From Diprion similis (Eukaryota; Arthropoda; Insecta; Hymenoptera; Diprionidae): a DNA stretch of 64,000 nucleotides. Both the position numbers and the translations under genes were made by a program. Location of the stretch: assembly GCF_021155765.1 (NCBI RefSeq), contig NC_060105.1, positions 1,364,001 through 1,428,000 on the forward strand, in the 5' to 3' direction. The notes below the pieces were generated by a model, which saw only the letters and a list, made by a program, of their open reading frames with translations, did no database searches and was not told where the DNA came from. Below are positions 11,301-26,104 of the stretch, piece after piece (position 1 is the stretch's first letter; each line of letters begins with the position of its first letter).

Positions 11301-13979
11301 GCTCTGACCTGTAATTAAAATGGATTATTACAATAGACACCTTTTCTTATCCGATCTTTTTCGATTCCCACCTAATTTGTCTTAGCTGCGCTCGAAGCTC
11401 GCTATTGCTACCTTGTATCGTGTTTAGACGACTCTGCAATCTCATAGCAGGATGGTACCAGCCAGCCAAATGCCTCACATCGAGTGCTTCCAAAAGTTGT
11501 TCCAAGGTTTCAGACTGAATTTCGACCGCGCAAGATCCTGGTTTTGGATTGAAATTTCATTACATAGGACAACAGTTGGTTTGTTAAATTATCAGGTTCT
11601 GAGATAATGTCAAAGCTGTAAAAATTACCGTCTTGCTTATGCACACTGTCCAGTATTTCGTGCATCCCCTTTCTCAGAGCTTCGTTTTCCTCAACGACTA
11701 TCCGTACATTACTTTTAATCTCCTCAATCTCATTCATATGCCGTTGTGCAATTGCCTCTCTTTCCATAAGCCAGTCGTAGTTTCCCTTTGACATTTTCAT
11801 TGGAGTAGTTACTACGAGATCAGATTGACTCTCGACAGTATTTGCACGTGGAACAATTTTCACTGCTAAAGCCTTCAGTTTGTATTTTAATGCTCTTACC
11901 TGTTAGAATGATTCGAAAAGAATTTATTATTAATGAGCAACAATTCAGATTGCTTGATGATTCATGAGAATCAATACAAGGGAGGTGAACTCACATCAGA
12001 CTTGAGCTCTATGTTTTCTTTTTTCAAAATTTCATTTTCTAATTTTATATTTTCAGCCTTTCGCACCTCCTCTGTATGTCTTGCTATAATCCCATCTACA
12101 GGAATCGTTTCATCAGGTGGTAGTTCTAATTTCTCACTGTAAAATTTGATTTGTAAAAACAAAACTGTACGATATGTTATTACTGGCAAATTAATGCTGC
12201 TTACCATAAAGCAAGTATCTTCATTTCTTGTTGAGAACTTAGCGCTTCCATTTTATTTATAATAGTAATTAGGTCCTCAATATGGTCTTCTTTTTGTTGC
12301 AGTTGGGATTTCAAACTCCTTAATTCATTGGTCGCTTCGGCTAGACCGTATTCACTATTCTCATAACGCTTTAACATTACCAACGCCTCACATAGCTGAA
12401 CAGAAAAATTGCAGCTCAAGAAATTGTTCTGTGGAAAGACAGATGGTTTCTTACCTCTTTACTCTTTATTTCAGCATCGTTTTCTGTCTGCGCTAAAACG
12501 TTTTGTAGGTTTGTTATTTTATCATTGGATTCTTGAATTTTTTTCAATAGATTTCGCTGCTCCTTCCGTCTGCTGCTCTTTTCAAACCTAGATGAATTGA
12601 AAATTAGTACAAGGTTTGGATGAAATGTGAAACATATGGATCCAGATATATTCGTTCACATAAGCACCTCTGCGCGTCTGCTTTCAATTTTTCTATAAGA
12701 ATGGTGCTTTCGTTCATCTCTGTCACTGCCTCAGTGAGTTTAGTCTGTAATTCTTCTATCGCTTGGTCTCGTTGTTTGATAATTTCGTTTAGGTGAACAA
12801 CTTGTGACTTATTCTCATCCCTGACGGATGTTAACGAATGGATCATCGACTGTGAGAGATTTTCTCTCAGCGCAGTTATTTCAGCATCTTTTTCATCGAG
12901 TATTAACTGAAATTTAAATTTCTGATTCATAACGGTATTCTGTAAATTGAAATCAGAGATGCAAAGATTTTTACCTTCCACTCAGTGACCCGAGCATCGA
13001 TAGCTGTACTAAATTCATCTATAACATTATCTCTATCTAATTGCTGTGCGGTCATAGCCTTTACTTGACTCATCAGAGCTTTGTTTTCTCTTTCACGTTC
13101 TACTAATTTTTCTACGAATGAAGAATAAAAGCATGAATGTTGATTATCCATAACAGTCGGTCAATGCTAGTAATTGAACCATTGTAATGAGTAGTAAACT
13201 TCACTCAAAACTGTTGTACCTTTGTACAGCGTATTCTGTTCCTTCAGAGATCTCAGCTTGTCAGTCATCTGATTCATTTGCACCGTTGAATCCTCCATTT
13301 CTTCTTTGATTAATCTCAACTTTTCTTTTAATGTAAAATTTTCAGTTTCTATGTTCTGTACAGTGAATAAATTAATCATATATTAGCAAATAGGACGACT
13401 CACAATTTATACGATGACTATAAATTTAGGAAAGAATTAGATACCTCAAGTTCAGACATGAGAGTAGCAATCTTCTGATTTCTGTCTCTGGCAAGGCCAC
13501 TCCCGGAGGACACAGCGCTATCTCCATCGTCATTGACCAAGTCTGAGGCAAGACCTACGTATCAAAAACAAATGGATCATTGAGCGATGCTGGATTATAC
13601 GTGTAGCTAAATTCTGGATGAACATTTCTGTCCCTTACTTTTTTTTCTTTTTGATGCCGACCCGGTCTTGGAACTCATTGCTGAAATTTTGCCTTTCAAT
13701 TCGTCGCATTCTAGCAGCAAAGACTCGACCTATAGTAATCAATTGCATGTAACAAAAGCATGGCGACTTTCAAAAAGTTAATCAAATAATAACTACCTGA
13801 TTGTCTTTGTGCTGCAGCATTTCTTGAGATAGTTTCATCAGGGCTTTTAGGTTATGAATATTCTCAACGTTCTCAATATCGCAGCTCACCACCATGGGGA
13901 ATAAATCCTCAATCTCTTCGTCCGTCAAGGCAGCTGCCTTGACGGACAATACTCGTTCCCAATTCATTCGAACCATCAT
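5366..13979 (-). CDS. CEP290: Centrosomal protein of 290 kDa (CEP290), ciliary transition zone
   Basis: Long coiled-coil scaffold that links the transition-zone membrane to microtubules and gates entry into cilia. In insects it should act in sensory neurons and sperm. I count 23 exons: 13797-13979, 13639-13729, 13445-13554, 13220-13355, 12975-13111, 12668-12906, 12455-12587, 12205-12395, 11995-12136, 11629-11899, 11372-11537, 9992-11308, 9621-9918, 8772-9538, 8475-8690, 8187-8385, 7894-8108, 7666-7813, 7027-7422, 6797-6963, 5861-6062, 5501-5761, 5366-5443. Phases agree throughout and give 2020 aa (human 2479). Almost all of it is heptad-rich Glu/Lys/Gln/Leu coiled coil. The family call rests on the N-terminus (NWERVLSVKAAALTDEE, then NIHNLKALMKLSQEML), the LELPPDETIPVDGI segment and VEENEALRKGMHEILDSV, which align with vertebrate CEP290 from memory. 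The start is the first of two adjacent ATGs. Introns are 57-134 bp except two: 243 bp, and 734 bp holding a transposon. Single exon edges may shift by a few bases. Confidence 0.93.
6100..6109 (+). repeat. Left copy of 10-bp target-site duplication
   Basis: ACTGTCCATT directly abuts the left end of the intronic foldback element; the identical copy is at 6757-6766. Confidence 0.85.
6110..6756. mobile_element. Long-palindrome foldback DNA transposon (non-autonomous) in a CEP290 intron
   Basis: Two arms of about 316 bp (6110-6425 and 6440-6756) are near-perfect reverse complements around a 14-nt loop (6426-6439). By eye only about ten mismatches occur outside the A/T runs. The ends read GGACTGTATTAAAAAAATTG on the left and AGACTGTATCAAAAAAATTG on the right (reversed). 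The direct repeat ACTGTCCATT flanks it exactly (6100-6109 and 6757-6766), a 10-bp target-site duplication. There is no transposase frame, so it moved in trans. The 9-10 bp duplication and long arms suit a Mutator-like or foldback class, but the superfamily is a guess. Without element and duplication the host intron would be 77 bp, like its neighbours. Confidence 0.9.
6757..6766 (+). repeat. Right copy of 10-bp target-site duplication
   Basis: ACTGTCCATT directly abuts the right end of the intronic foldback element and matches 6100-6109 base for base. Confidence 0.85.
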
Positions 13980-14115
13980 CTATGAGGAATAGAACACGTT
14001 CATGCTCCGTATAACCCCTCGAAACATTGATTTGGTGTTTGGTGTTTGATGTTTACACGCGCTATTCCCGTTTCCATGGAGACGGTCAACACCATTTTCG
14101 AGTGCGCTGTCATCT

Positions 14116-14130
14116 GGCGGGAAATTTGAA
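14116..14130 (+). promoter_or_regulatory. CDE/CHR-like tandem element overlapping an E2F site
   Basis: GGCGGGAAATTTGAA contains GGCGGGAAA (E2F-type) and also reads as GGCGG, a 4-nt spacer, then TTTGAA. That is the order and spacing of the CDE/CHR element of G2/M promoters such as vertebrate CDC25C. In known systems the DREAM/MuvB complex binds CHR through LIN54, and E2F binds the GC part. It lies 137 bp upstream of the CEP290 ATG and about 400 bp upstream of the MELK ATG. Function in this species is inferred. Confidence 0.55.
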
Positions 14131-14391
14131 ACACTAAAATATGGATGCTGGTAAGAGAGAGAAAATCGGAATATCTACGTATGAATTTTACAACAATGCA
14201 TTTAACGTAAGAATTTGTTTTTAAAGTTATCATTCTGATTCTCTTCATGCGCAATTCGTAAACGATGCGTATGCAAGAGATAAACAGGGGTACAATCCTC
14301 GATTTTCTCTCTCTTTCTACCCCAGGACCTTTCCTCTGCATCTTGCCCACTCTGTGTGTTTCTATCTCTATGGCTGGAGCGCCGTGAACCG

Positions 14392-14396
14392 ATTGG
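14392..14396 (-). promoter_or_regulatory. CCAAT box (NF-Y type)
   Basis: CCAAT on the minus strand, inside CAGCCAATCG, 132 bp upstream of the MELK ATG. The flanks fit the NF-Y preference. It is paired with a CHR-like TTCAAA 35 bp closer to MELK, as in many G2/M gene promoters. Confidence 0.5.
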
Positions 14397-14423
14397 CTGT
14401 CAGAAATTGTTTACGTTACAGAA

Positions 14424-14436
14424 TTGGCGATTCAAA
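14424..14436 (+). promoter_or_regulatory. Second CHR-like site (TTCAAA) beside TTGGCG
   Basis: TTGGCGATTCAAA, about 92-104 bp upstream of the MELK ATG. TTCAAA is the reverse complement of the CHR core TTTGAA, and TTGGCG resembles an E2F half site. A six-base match alone is weak; proximity to a mitotic kinase and pairing with the CCAAT box make it worth noting. Confidence 0.4.
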
Positions 14437-14518
14437 TATTCTGGAGGTTAAATACATACAAATTGTAGCCGATACGTTTCGTTCGGAATTCCAATAACGA
14501 GCACGATTTACAAGATAA

Positions 14519-17906
<3,388 letters not shown>

Positions 17907-19145
17907 TTGCCGGTTGTATACGTATAAGAATTATATATCCCGAAGAATCCACTTTTTACAAGCAATATAGCTGTAAGAAAGAATCGGGAAATCATATCGT
18001 CAGTTTTGTATACGAGGATTACGCGCGATTTCGAAATATTTGTCTATTATACATTCCGTGCAAGACAACTGAAGAAAAAATTTCTCCACGTTTCACGTAG
18101 TTTTGAAAATATTTTAGATTACTAAAATCATTTTAAAATATACACGTTTTTATTTTTTCAATTCTTTTCCGCCCTTTTAATGATTGTCGGTATGTGCGTT
18201 CATATGCCCCCCAATAGTATGTGAAATTGTTATCACTTCGAGAACCAAGAGAAAGGAAAAGAGAAAGAGAGAAGAAAAAAATTTGAAGCGGCCAGGATAT
18301 TGTGATTTATTATCTTATTCAAAGAAAGATGCACGATCATAATTGTCTCTCTATTAGTTAGCAATATAAAAACAATAATTTTATAGTCTGTGTATAGTAT
18401 AAGAATAGAATAATTGCCGTTCCATTAGGGTGAGGAGATGATATTACTAGTTTTTAAACATTACTTTGTATTTTGTATTTAAAAAAAAATATAATTCTGT
18501 ATATGCAATATAATATATAAATACAGTATAAAATAATTATGTGCAGGAGATAACTGATTCAATACACCATACATATCTACAACATTTTGCCTTACGATTA
18601 TTTCTACCCCTGTAGTCTGTATTTTTAAGCCCTGCTAATAACTTGTGATAAAATCCTCAAATAATTCGTCTAGTATGTGGCGCCACCTTAACAATCATTT
18701 CGCGGACTACTTTTACCGGGGGAGTCAGTAAGGATTCTCGATTATCACTGGGCTGTTTATGTGCCGCCGTAGAATGATTGTCGCTGTGTGGCACACCACT
18801 CGTATAATTGATTTGAAACCGTCGACGCAGAAAAAAATAAAATACGTACAAACTTACGCGATACATCTGGCCAACTCTTATCGGAAGTTATAAAATTTGG
18901 CATAATTTACGAGCTTCCTTTCGTAGACGTTAAACTTATACGTAACCGGTCGTTGGGATTTCTCGCTTTTAAAAAGTACGGCAAAGATTTCATCCATACT
19001 TGTTATACTGCAGTGAATACCGCATATGTATTATGCTTAGCAGTTTTTTTTTTTATTTGCTTTAATTAATAAAATTCTTTAAACCGACGGTGGTTTTACC
19101 TGCCTCACACCTACAAACCCACCTCCTTGTGTCTCGACTTTCGAC

Positions 19146-19180
19146 GAGGAGAAGGAGGAGGAGGAGGAGGAGGATGATGA
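19146..19180 (+). repeat. GGA trinucleotide microsatellite
   Basis: A run of GGA/AGG units decaying into GAT at its right end; the longest reverse frame across it shows a leucine run typical of a repeat, not of a protein. Confidence 0.85.
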
Positions 19181-21398
19181 TATAATTATTCATAACGGAA
19201 GTACAATTAAGGAGCGGCGGCTGGCGAGCGATGCTTCCTTTCCTAATTACACTTCCGGATGAGTGGTCATTATAGTTATATGTAGTTAAATACGGACGTT
19301 TCTCCGCCTCCCGACTATCGGCCTCTCGATCAAAAAGATTTTCGGGCGCGATCAACGCTTCTTCAAATTCGAAATAGTATCATTATAGCTTCACCGATCA
19401 GATTGCTACGAGATCACGTTCTTTCGGAACGGTTTATTAAAATTTTTGACCCGAGGGCGAACGAGAAGAAAGGATGCGATCTCGCTAATGGTCTATTTTT
19501 TTCATCTCCAGTTAGAACTTTATTACGAAGCTCATTCAGCGTCTTATTTTTCTCAATAGACTACGGACCCTTAAGTTCAATCAGAAGTTTGAATTTTAAC
19601 GCTAAAAATTATTTATATCCGAATATTGAGAACCCTGAACGATATGAGTACTTTTAGGTATGCACTGCACGCCAGCAGTGATTCAGAAGTTTTAATAAAC
19701 CGTTGACGGGTCATGTGGCCGGAGATAATTGAACTTAAACAGTTTTGTGAACGGTTATACTTCAGAGACGGAGAGCAGCGACTAGTAAGGTACGCATCGA
19801 TCTGAGGTGGTCAAAATTTTGAAGATTTCCTATCGCTCGTACAGAGGAAGTGAATCGACACTTAAGAACGGGATTTTTTACCGCAGTATAATTTATCCGT
19901 ATAACGTAGGATTGATCGTTTGATTTGATTTTTACCTGCAATACTTATACATACCCATTAATTTATACACGAAATACATTATCATTCTAAATTGTTGTAA
20001 ATAATTTCTTTGTTACATTCTTAGCGTGTAACAAATTTTCAGCTGCAATTATCGAACTCGTTTTTACGAACTTCGAATCTACATGTAAAGCAATTCTCTG
20101 ACATACTGTTCATCGTGTATGATTATATGTGTAGACTTTTTAACACGTTTAATTCTACGCTATGGTGCAGAAAATTTTTTGCCCGTCGGTTCTTTTGAGA
20201 GGGAATTTTAAAAGAAAAGAAAAAAGAAAAAGAAGAGCAACAAAATGGGTAATTTGAGGAATTCCGCTCCACAGTATGTGTAGCAAAAGGAATCTAAAAC
20301 TGGCTGGCCTTTGCTCTTTTGCTCTTTCTGTTCCCCTTTCTTGTCAGGGGTTATATTCCTTCTTGTGGGTAACTGCTCAATTATCGGTTAGCGAATTGCC
20401 TAGCCTTCGAGTATCGAACCGTCATCGAGAGCGTCTCGATGCCGATGGAAGGTGAAGCGCAGTCCGGCGCAGCGCAGCACATCGGAACGGGGCATAAACC
20501 GAGAAAGTCGTTGGAGGTTTTACGTTGATCGATTTGTGGTGATTTTATGCCCTTGCCTGTCTATACCTGAAACACGGCTCGCGGTGTTCCGGAGTTCAAA
20601 CAAGCCGCGATATTTTATATCTCCTGTAAATCCGACACGCCGTTTCACATATATTCCGTCGCGTTACTCCCGCTGCTGAAAATTTCACGCAACACTTGAC
20701 TCCTTTGTTGAAGAGTCTCTGTTTCTCTCTCTCCCCGTCTATTTACGACCCCCGTAACTCAGGCTATAGCCTGGCTTTTCAGCGATCACCTTTCTGCAAG
20801 TTGCGCTCATCCTCGGAAATTCTAATATTTAGTGACTCAGTTACCCCGCAGCTGATGTCACTTCAAATTTGCATGTCATGGGTTCTGCGCGCCGATCATG
20901 ACTTCTTTTTTTTTATCAAAAGCTTGTTTTCCAAGTCGACTGGAGTTGCCACTCGTTGAAATTTATCCTGGATATAAGTACTCGAGAGGGGTGTAGAAAC
21001 AATCCGTATTGTACATCGTTTTTCTAACCGACAACAATTCATGCCGTGCATCATTTTTCGCTTGAAAAATGTTCTCCCTCTGCGTTTTTGGCCGAGTCCT
21101 ACAGACTCGGAGATCCTAGCCGAAACCCTACTACTTTGCAGATTTCTCGAAAAACACCCTATTAAATTTCTATATAGCAGAGAATTGCCTCGATTCTGAA
21201 ATACACGTAACGACTTGGCCGTTCCTCGCCCGCGAGTTACTCATACCTGAATATGTACCTACGTTGCTTACTTACATATAAGTTAGTTACGTTACTTAGT
21301 TCTCGGCACGCGCACGTCGAGTCTATCGCTTCCGGGCATCAGCGTGCTCGCGGGCCGCAGCTAATTGCGCTTTAATGCGCAAGCGGCGTTTCTATATT

Positions 21399-21428
21399 CT
21401 CCTCTCCTCTTCTCTCCTCTCCTCTCCC
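21399..21428 (+). repeat. TCCTC/TCTCC pyrimidine microsatellite
   Basis: Imperfect CCTCT units extending into a longer pyrimidine-rich strand to about 21480. Confidence 0.8.
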
Positions 21429-23160
21429 ATCCCGTCCTCTATATTCTATCATCTCTCTTTCCCCCCTCTTTATAATTCCTCCAGCCCCCAACTCTTCTCG
21501 GATACAATACGCCTTCTTTTCCCCGTCGCGTTGCGGGCTGTCGACGCGATCTGGAGCACCTAGAAATAGCAGAAGACCAAACTTGTTGCACGTCTGCGTG
21601 TGTATGGTAATCACAAATCACTTATGCAGTTTCAGACCGCCAGCATTTGACCGTCGAAAGAAGTCACGTGATCGGGGCGTTGAGGTCCAACATGGCGGAA
21701 ATCGTTGCTTCAGTCAGTCGTATTTAACTATAAAAGACTTTGTTTATCCAATTTTTCAGCCCAAACTAATTTATTTTTACAAATTAGATGCCGGGGAGTT
21801 TGCAGCAACTTTTCCGTGCCTTCAGGTTCGGGTAATTAATCTTAGGCGATCAGTCGATTGTTATTGTCTCTCCGGCGCTATATTGCTCAGCCTATAATCG
21901 AAAACGAGGTGCATTTCAACTTATTTTCTTTTTGTGTTTGGATTCCTTTGTTCGTAGAGAGAAGAGCATAGGCAGGGCATGTTTTGAACAAAACTCCAGA
22001 GTAGCTAGTTGCTCGCGGATCGAGAGCGGGGATCCATTTTATTCCGATATTCCATAAGTTGTTAGTTTCTGGCTCGTTAGGTTGGTCAGTAATGACGCGG
22101 GGCTGCAATTTCGAGTAATTTGCGGCTCTCGTTAATTTTGTGCATAAAAATGGTGAAAAAACGGTATCGCAACAAATGAAATAAAATGAAACACGGGCGC
22201 AGGGGCGCCGAGGCAGAACCTCACTCGAATTGTAAAACCTCATACATATGTACAGACCCCGGCGGTCCTCGGAGTCCCTCATTACTCCTACGCATATATG
22301 TATGCATACAGCCTGCGCGTATGTCACCCACAAACCCCCGTCCAGCGTAAGAACCAACCGGAAAAATGAATATGCAACCCCTGGACCAAGGCCATACCCT
22401 GTAGAATGGCAAGGTGCTCTGCGGACGAAGGAAATACTATTTACAACCTGTACAAGGGGATGATAGAGAAGGCTTCCACGAGGAAAACCCATTTTTTTAA
22501 ACTGTATCAACGCTGACTAAAAACTTAACCCGGGATTCGTCACCCCGCCTCGATCTTCTAAACCTGAAAGAAATTCTCAGTCCAGAATTAAAATTGGGAC
22601 TGTAAATCTGAGGGGTTGATAAAAACATCGCATAGCGTAATACGAGTGGCTAGGAGTAAAAAAATGCGACTCTTTCACCTTCCTAAATCCGTTTATCGTG
22701 GGATCGGCAGCCAAGGACTGGACTGAACCGGAGAGCGAAGGGCGTTTGAAATGTGCAGGTTATAAGTAGAAGCAGTGCTTATACGGTGCATTTAGGTGTA
22801 TAATTTCGGGTTGTCCCTCCCGTATAACGTCGGCGGACGTAGGCCGGCGTGTATTACGTATACGTCGACGTTTACGCGTCTCTACTTTTCTAGAATCATA
22901 GCAGTAGTCCCTGCCATGCACATAAACAGCCGGTAACGCATGAGCCGCATATATCTAGAGGAAACGAAACATTAAATCGAGTCTGGGGGGCTCAGACGAG
23001 TCGGCGGGTGTTTCGGTGGGTGCGTCTGAGATTTCCTGTGCGGTGTGGCCGACGCCTATCCTCGCATGCTCGCGAACGATGTTGCCGGCCATTCCTGATC
23101 GGCAGGAAAATCCTGCCCTGGTCGAACCAAAGGTGCATAAAAAATGTTCCGACTCTGACT

Positions 23161-23547
23161 CAGGGTGGCGACAGACTGAGAAAACTGGGAATATACATGT
23201 AATTGTCAGGGAATTTCGTATGTCGGGAAAAGGAAAAGAAAAAAGAAAAACTGATATTTTTTTATGAATCATTTTCAAACTTCAGCCATGCTTCGTAAAT
23301 TCAGTTAAAAAATTAACTTTTGGAAATGGTATCGTTCAATTTCGTTTATTATTCGTGTGAAACGAAGCACTGCAATGTGTTTTTTAGATCCAAATTTATG
23401 TATTCAATGTGCACGACTGCTGGAGCTTTTGGTTATAAAAGCTGGCCAATATTACCTGAGTTTCGTGGGAAAACGTCAGGGGGAATTCTGATTTTTTTTA
23501 CGCAAAAAGTCGGGGAATTTTATTTGAGGAAAATTGTCGCCACCCTG
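23161..23547. mobile_element. Small hAT-like non-autonomous element (MITE)
   Basis: Perfect 13-bp terminal inverted repeats CAGGGTGGCGACA (23161-23173) and their reverse complement (23535-23547) bound 387 bp. Just inside lie repeated GTCAGGGAATTT and GTCGGGGAATTT motifs and AAAACTGGGAA. CAGGGTGGC ends with GGGAAAA/GGGAATTT subterminal repeats are common in invertebrate hAT elements (family recall). There is no transposase frame. The flanks, CTCTGACT and TCTGTCAA, do not form a clean 8-bp duplication, so the element is old or the ends are slightly off. Confidence 0.65.
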
Positions 23548-26036
23548 TCTGTCAATGTCAAGGGCGTGATTCTATCTTTTTGGATAGGAAGGCGAACCGA
23601 TAACTGGGGGTACAGAGACTAAGGACGACGCGTAATAGCAGGATGTTACAAAGCCCGTGTCCGGTGGACGGGCACAGGCCGCCGGTTACATTATCATGTC
23701 TGCAAGTTTCATAAATGAAAGTGTCTTCATTCATAGACCAATAGGTATAGGTATAGGTGGAGCGGCTGCAGAACAGCGTGCAGGCGCGATGGCTATATTT
23801 CCATACAATTGTTCGGGGCCATATTGGCTTATGCCTTACGATATCGACATTCCCTCGCATCATATTATACATATATTTAAACCTGCATATGTACATAGCA
23901 CCATTATATACAAATTTCACATTATGCGGACCTTCGCTGCTGCATGCTGATAATACAGTTGTTTAGATATTGCGACATTAAGTCATACTCCCGGAGTAGG
24001 TACCTACGGTATTCATATCCGCATGCAGAAGCCCTCGCGGTCCTTCGACCGGTCGGAATATCTCAGTTATACTTTTACACTCCGTCTCCTTATATAAGGA
24101 TCGCGGTAAACTGGAGCGAATGGAACAAGTCAACATTTTGCTTTGAAAATGGTTGGATGGAGAAGGATCGACAAACTCTTGCAGGTTTTGATCCGGGAGT
24201 CCAATCAGAGTAACTTTTTCAAAAGTATGTTCCGAATCCGCCCCGGGTACCAGATAACCATGATGGTAAAAAGGTCGAGGAAAACCCCGAAGAAGACAAC
24301 GAATGTTCAACCCCTCCGAGGAAAGGATGGACGGAAGGACTTCGTAGGCACTCACTGTGACGACCCGTATCCGGTCAGGTGTTCCCCCCCTTATTCCGCC
24401 ATTCCGCAACGGCCAAGAGATTTCGCCCCCTCAGTCCATCCTCAAACATGAAATAAGGATCTTATGATCCTGGTAATCGAAGATAGATAAAACAGAAATC
24501 GATTACTGGATCGAAATGCGAATACCGGGCAAAGTTTGGCGATGGAAGTGACGAGAACTAGTAGCTCGAAGAAAAATCGCAGCCGAGTATGAAGTACGAC
24601 GCAAGGCGTGATGTGTCACGGTGTTATAAATAGGAAATTCGTTTCCAACGACGAGTCGCGAGTGACATCCGGGATTATGACAAGTGGATTGCGATTACGG
24701 TTGCCCAACTCTCGGTCCGTGTCCGAGGTTCCGCGGGTTGTTATCGGCGGCGCAATTAAGTTTCGCTACACCTGGAACCGACCGGACGGCGGCGAGTAAT
24801 ATTCTTCCAGACAATGGCGCGGCGGAAGGGGAGAGGAAAGCAGAGCTTTCGCAACGATTATCCGTTAAAAATCTCTCGTCTCCGGGGCAGCTTCCTGCCT
24901 CGGTGGACAGTGGACAATGACCAGACTCTACTCCCAGTGGTATCGCCGACGATCTGGCTCGCGGAAGTCGCCCTTACCCTCGACGAGGTCCACAACGGCG
25001 CGGGATATGCACGCGCGATGTGTGCCGCGCGATAGAAGCAGACTCTACCTGTGCCTGCCTCGTTTCCATGCATTCAGCGAATACGTGCGTGAGTGCGTGT
25101 TTCGTACGAATAGAACGGCGCGCGGGCGGCCCGCTGAGGATATGATGGCTCGTGGCGTTATGCTCCGCGAACTGTTATGCTCCGCGGGCACCAGCCGACC
25201 ATAAGCTAGGCTACTTCGTTTCGCTCGATGCCGGGCCGCTTCTCATTATCAACACATCGGCGTCGCACTCCGTGCAAACCGACCTTCCAAAATCAAAAAC
25301 CATCCTCATCCACACCCGCACTTCCATCATCGTGCCAAACAAATTCTAAACCTCTCGTCTCGTTCTCCTTGTACGGAATTCAGGTTCCGAAGCAACACCT
25401 CCAACAGGTAGTCATAAGAACCTCGAGACACTCCGCACAGCGTTACGACACTCGTCGCGTCGACCATTTTTGACGTTTGTTATCGACCAAGTCCAAGTTC
25501 GACCCCATTCTTAATATTCCAGGACTTTGATGATGCTCATCTGGTTTCGCAGGTTTCTCTTCTACTTCGGTAGACACAATGTGGATATTATAACTGTGTG
25601 ATGATTGTTTGCTACCTGTGAAAGGAATACCGTCACATGTTCACGTACAGACTTCAGAATTGGCTCCTTTTCGGACCAAGATTACAGGACCATGGAGAAA
25701 GAAACAATCTCGTATTACGTATTATATATATCGGAATACTTTAGCGACCCTGAGGTTTGAGTTGCTGAGATGAAGACGGACCTGCACTTTCGAATAAAAA
25801 TCAACGGGCCCAGATCAGTCAGGGATGAAAAGCGGCTACGCCACTGGATCTGGGCACGAGCCACGGCGTCCTCGTACGGCGTCTTGGCCGTCTCCGGGCG
25901 TCGTACACTCGTCTCCGTCGTGTTCGCTCCACGTATTCGTGGCCCGAAGGCTCTGACCCGCAGTTCCTCTTCGCAGGAAGAGGAGTCGGCGAGGTAAGGA
26001 AGGCGGACGGGAGGAAGACGGAGGAGGGGATTGAGG

Positions 26037-26104
26037 AATAAGAAGAAGAAGAAGAAGAAGGAGAAGGAGAAGGAGGAGAAGCAGAAGAAAAAGAAGAAGA
26101 AGAG
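26037..26104 (+). repeat. GAA/GGA purine microsatellite
   Basis: About 68 bp of AAG, GAG and AGA units. Frames across it give poly-Lys/Glu on one strand and poly-Leu/Phe/Ser on the other, all artefacts. Confidence 0.85.

Noticed and set aside
21887..22510. 207-codon minus-strand frame
   Set aside because: Mixed composition with no domain, signal or splice partner; heavily overlapped by frames on the other strand. Within reach of chance for 64 kb.
23741..23760. GGTATA repeats here and at 33481 as possible telomere-like sequence
   Set aside because: They do not match the insect TTAGG telomere unit and are only a few copies long; ordinary microsatellites.
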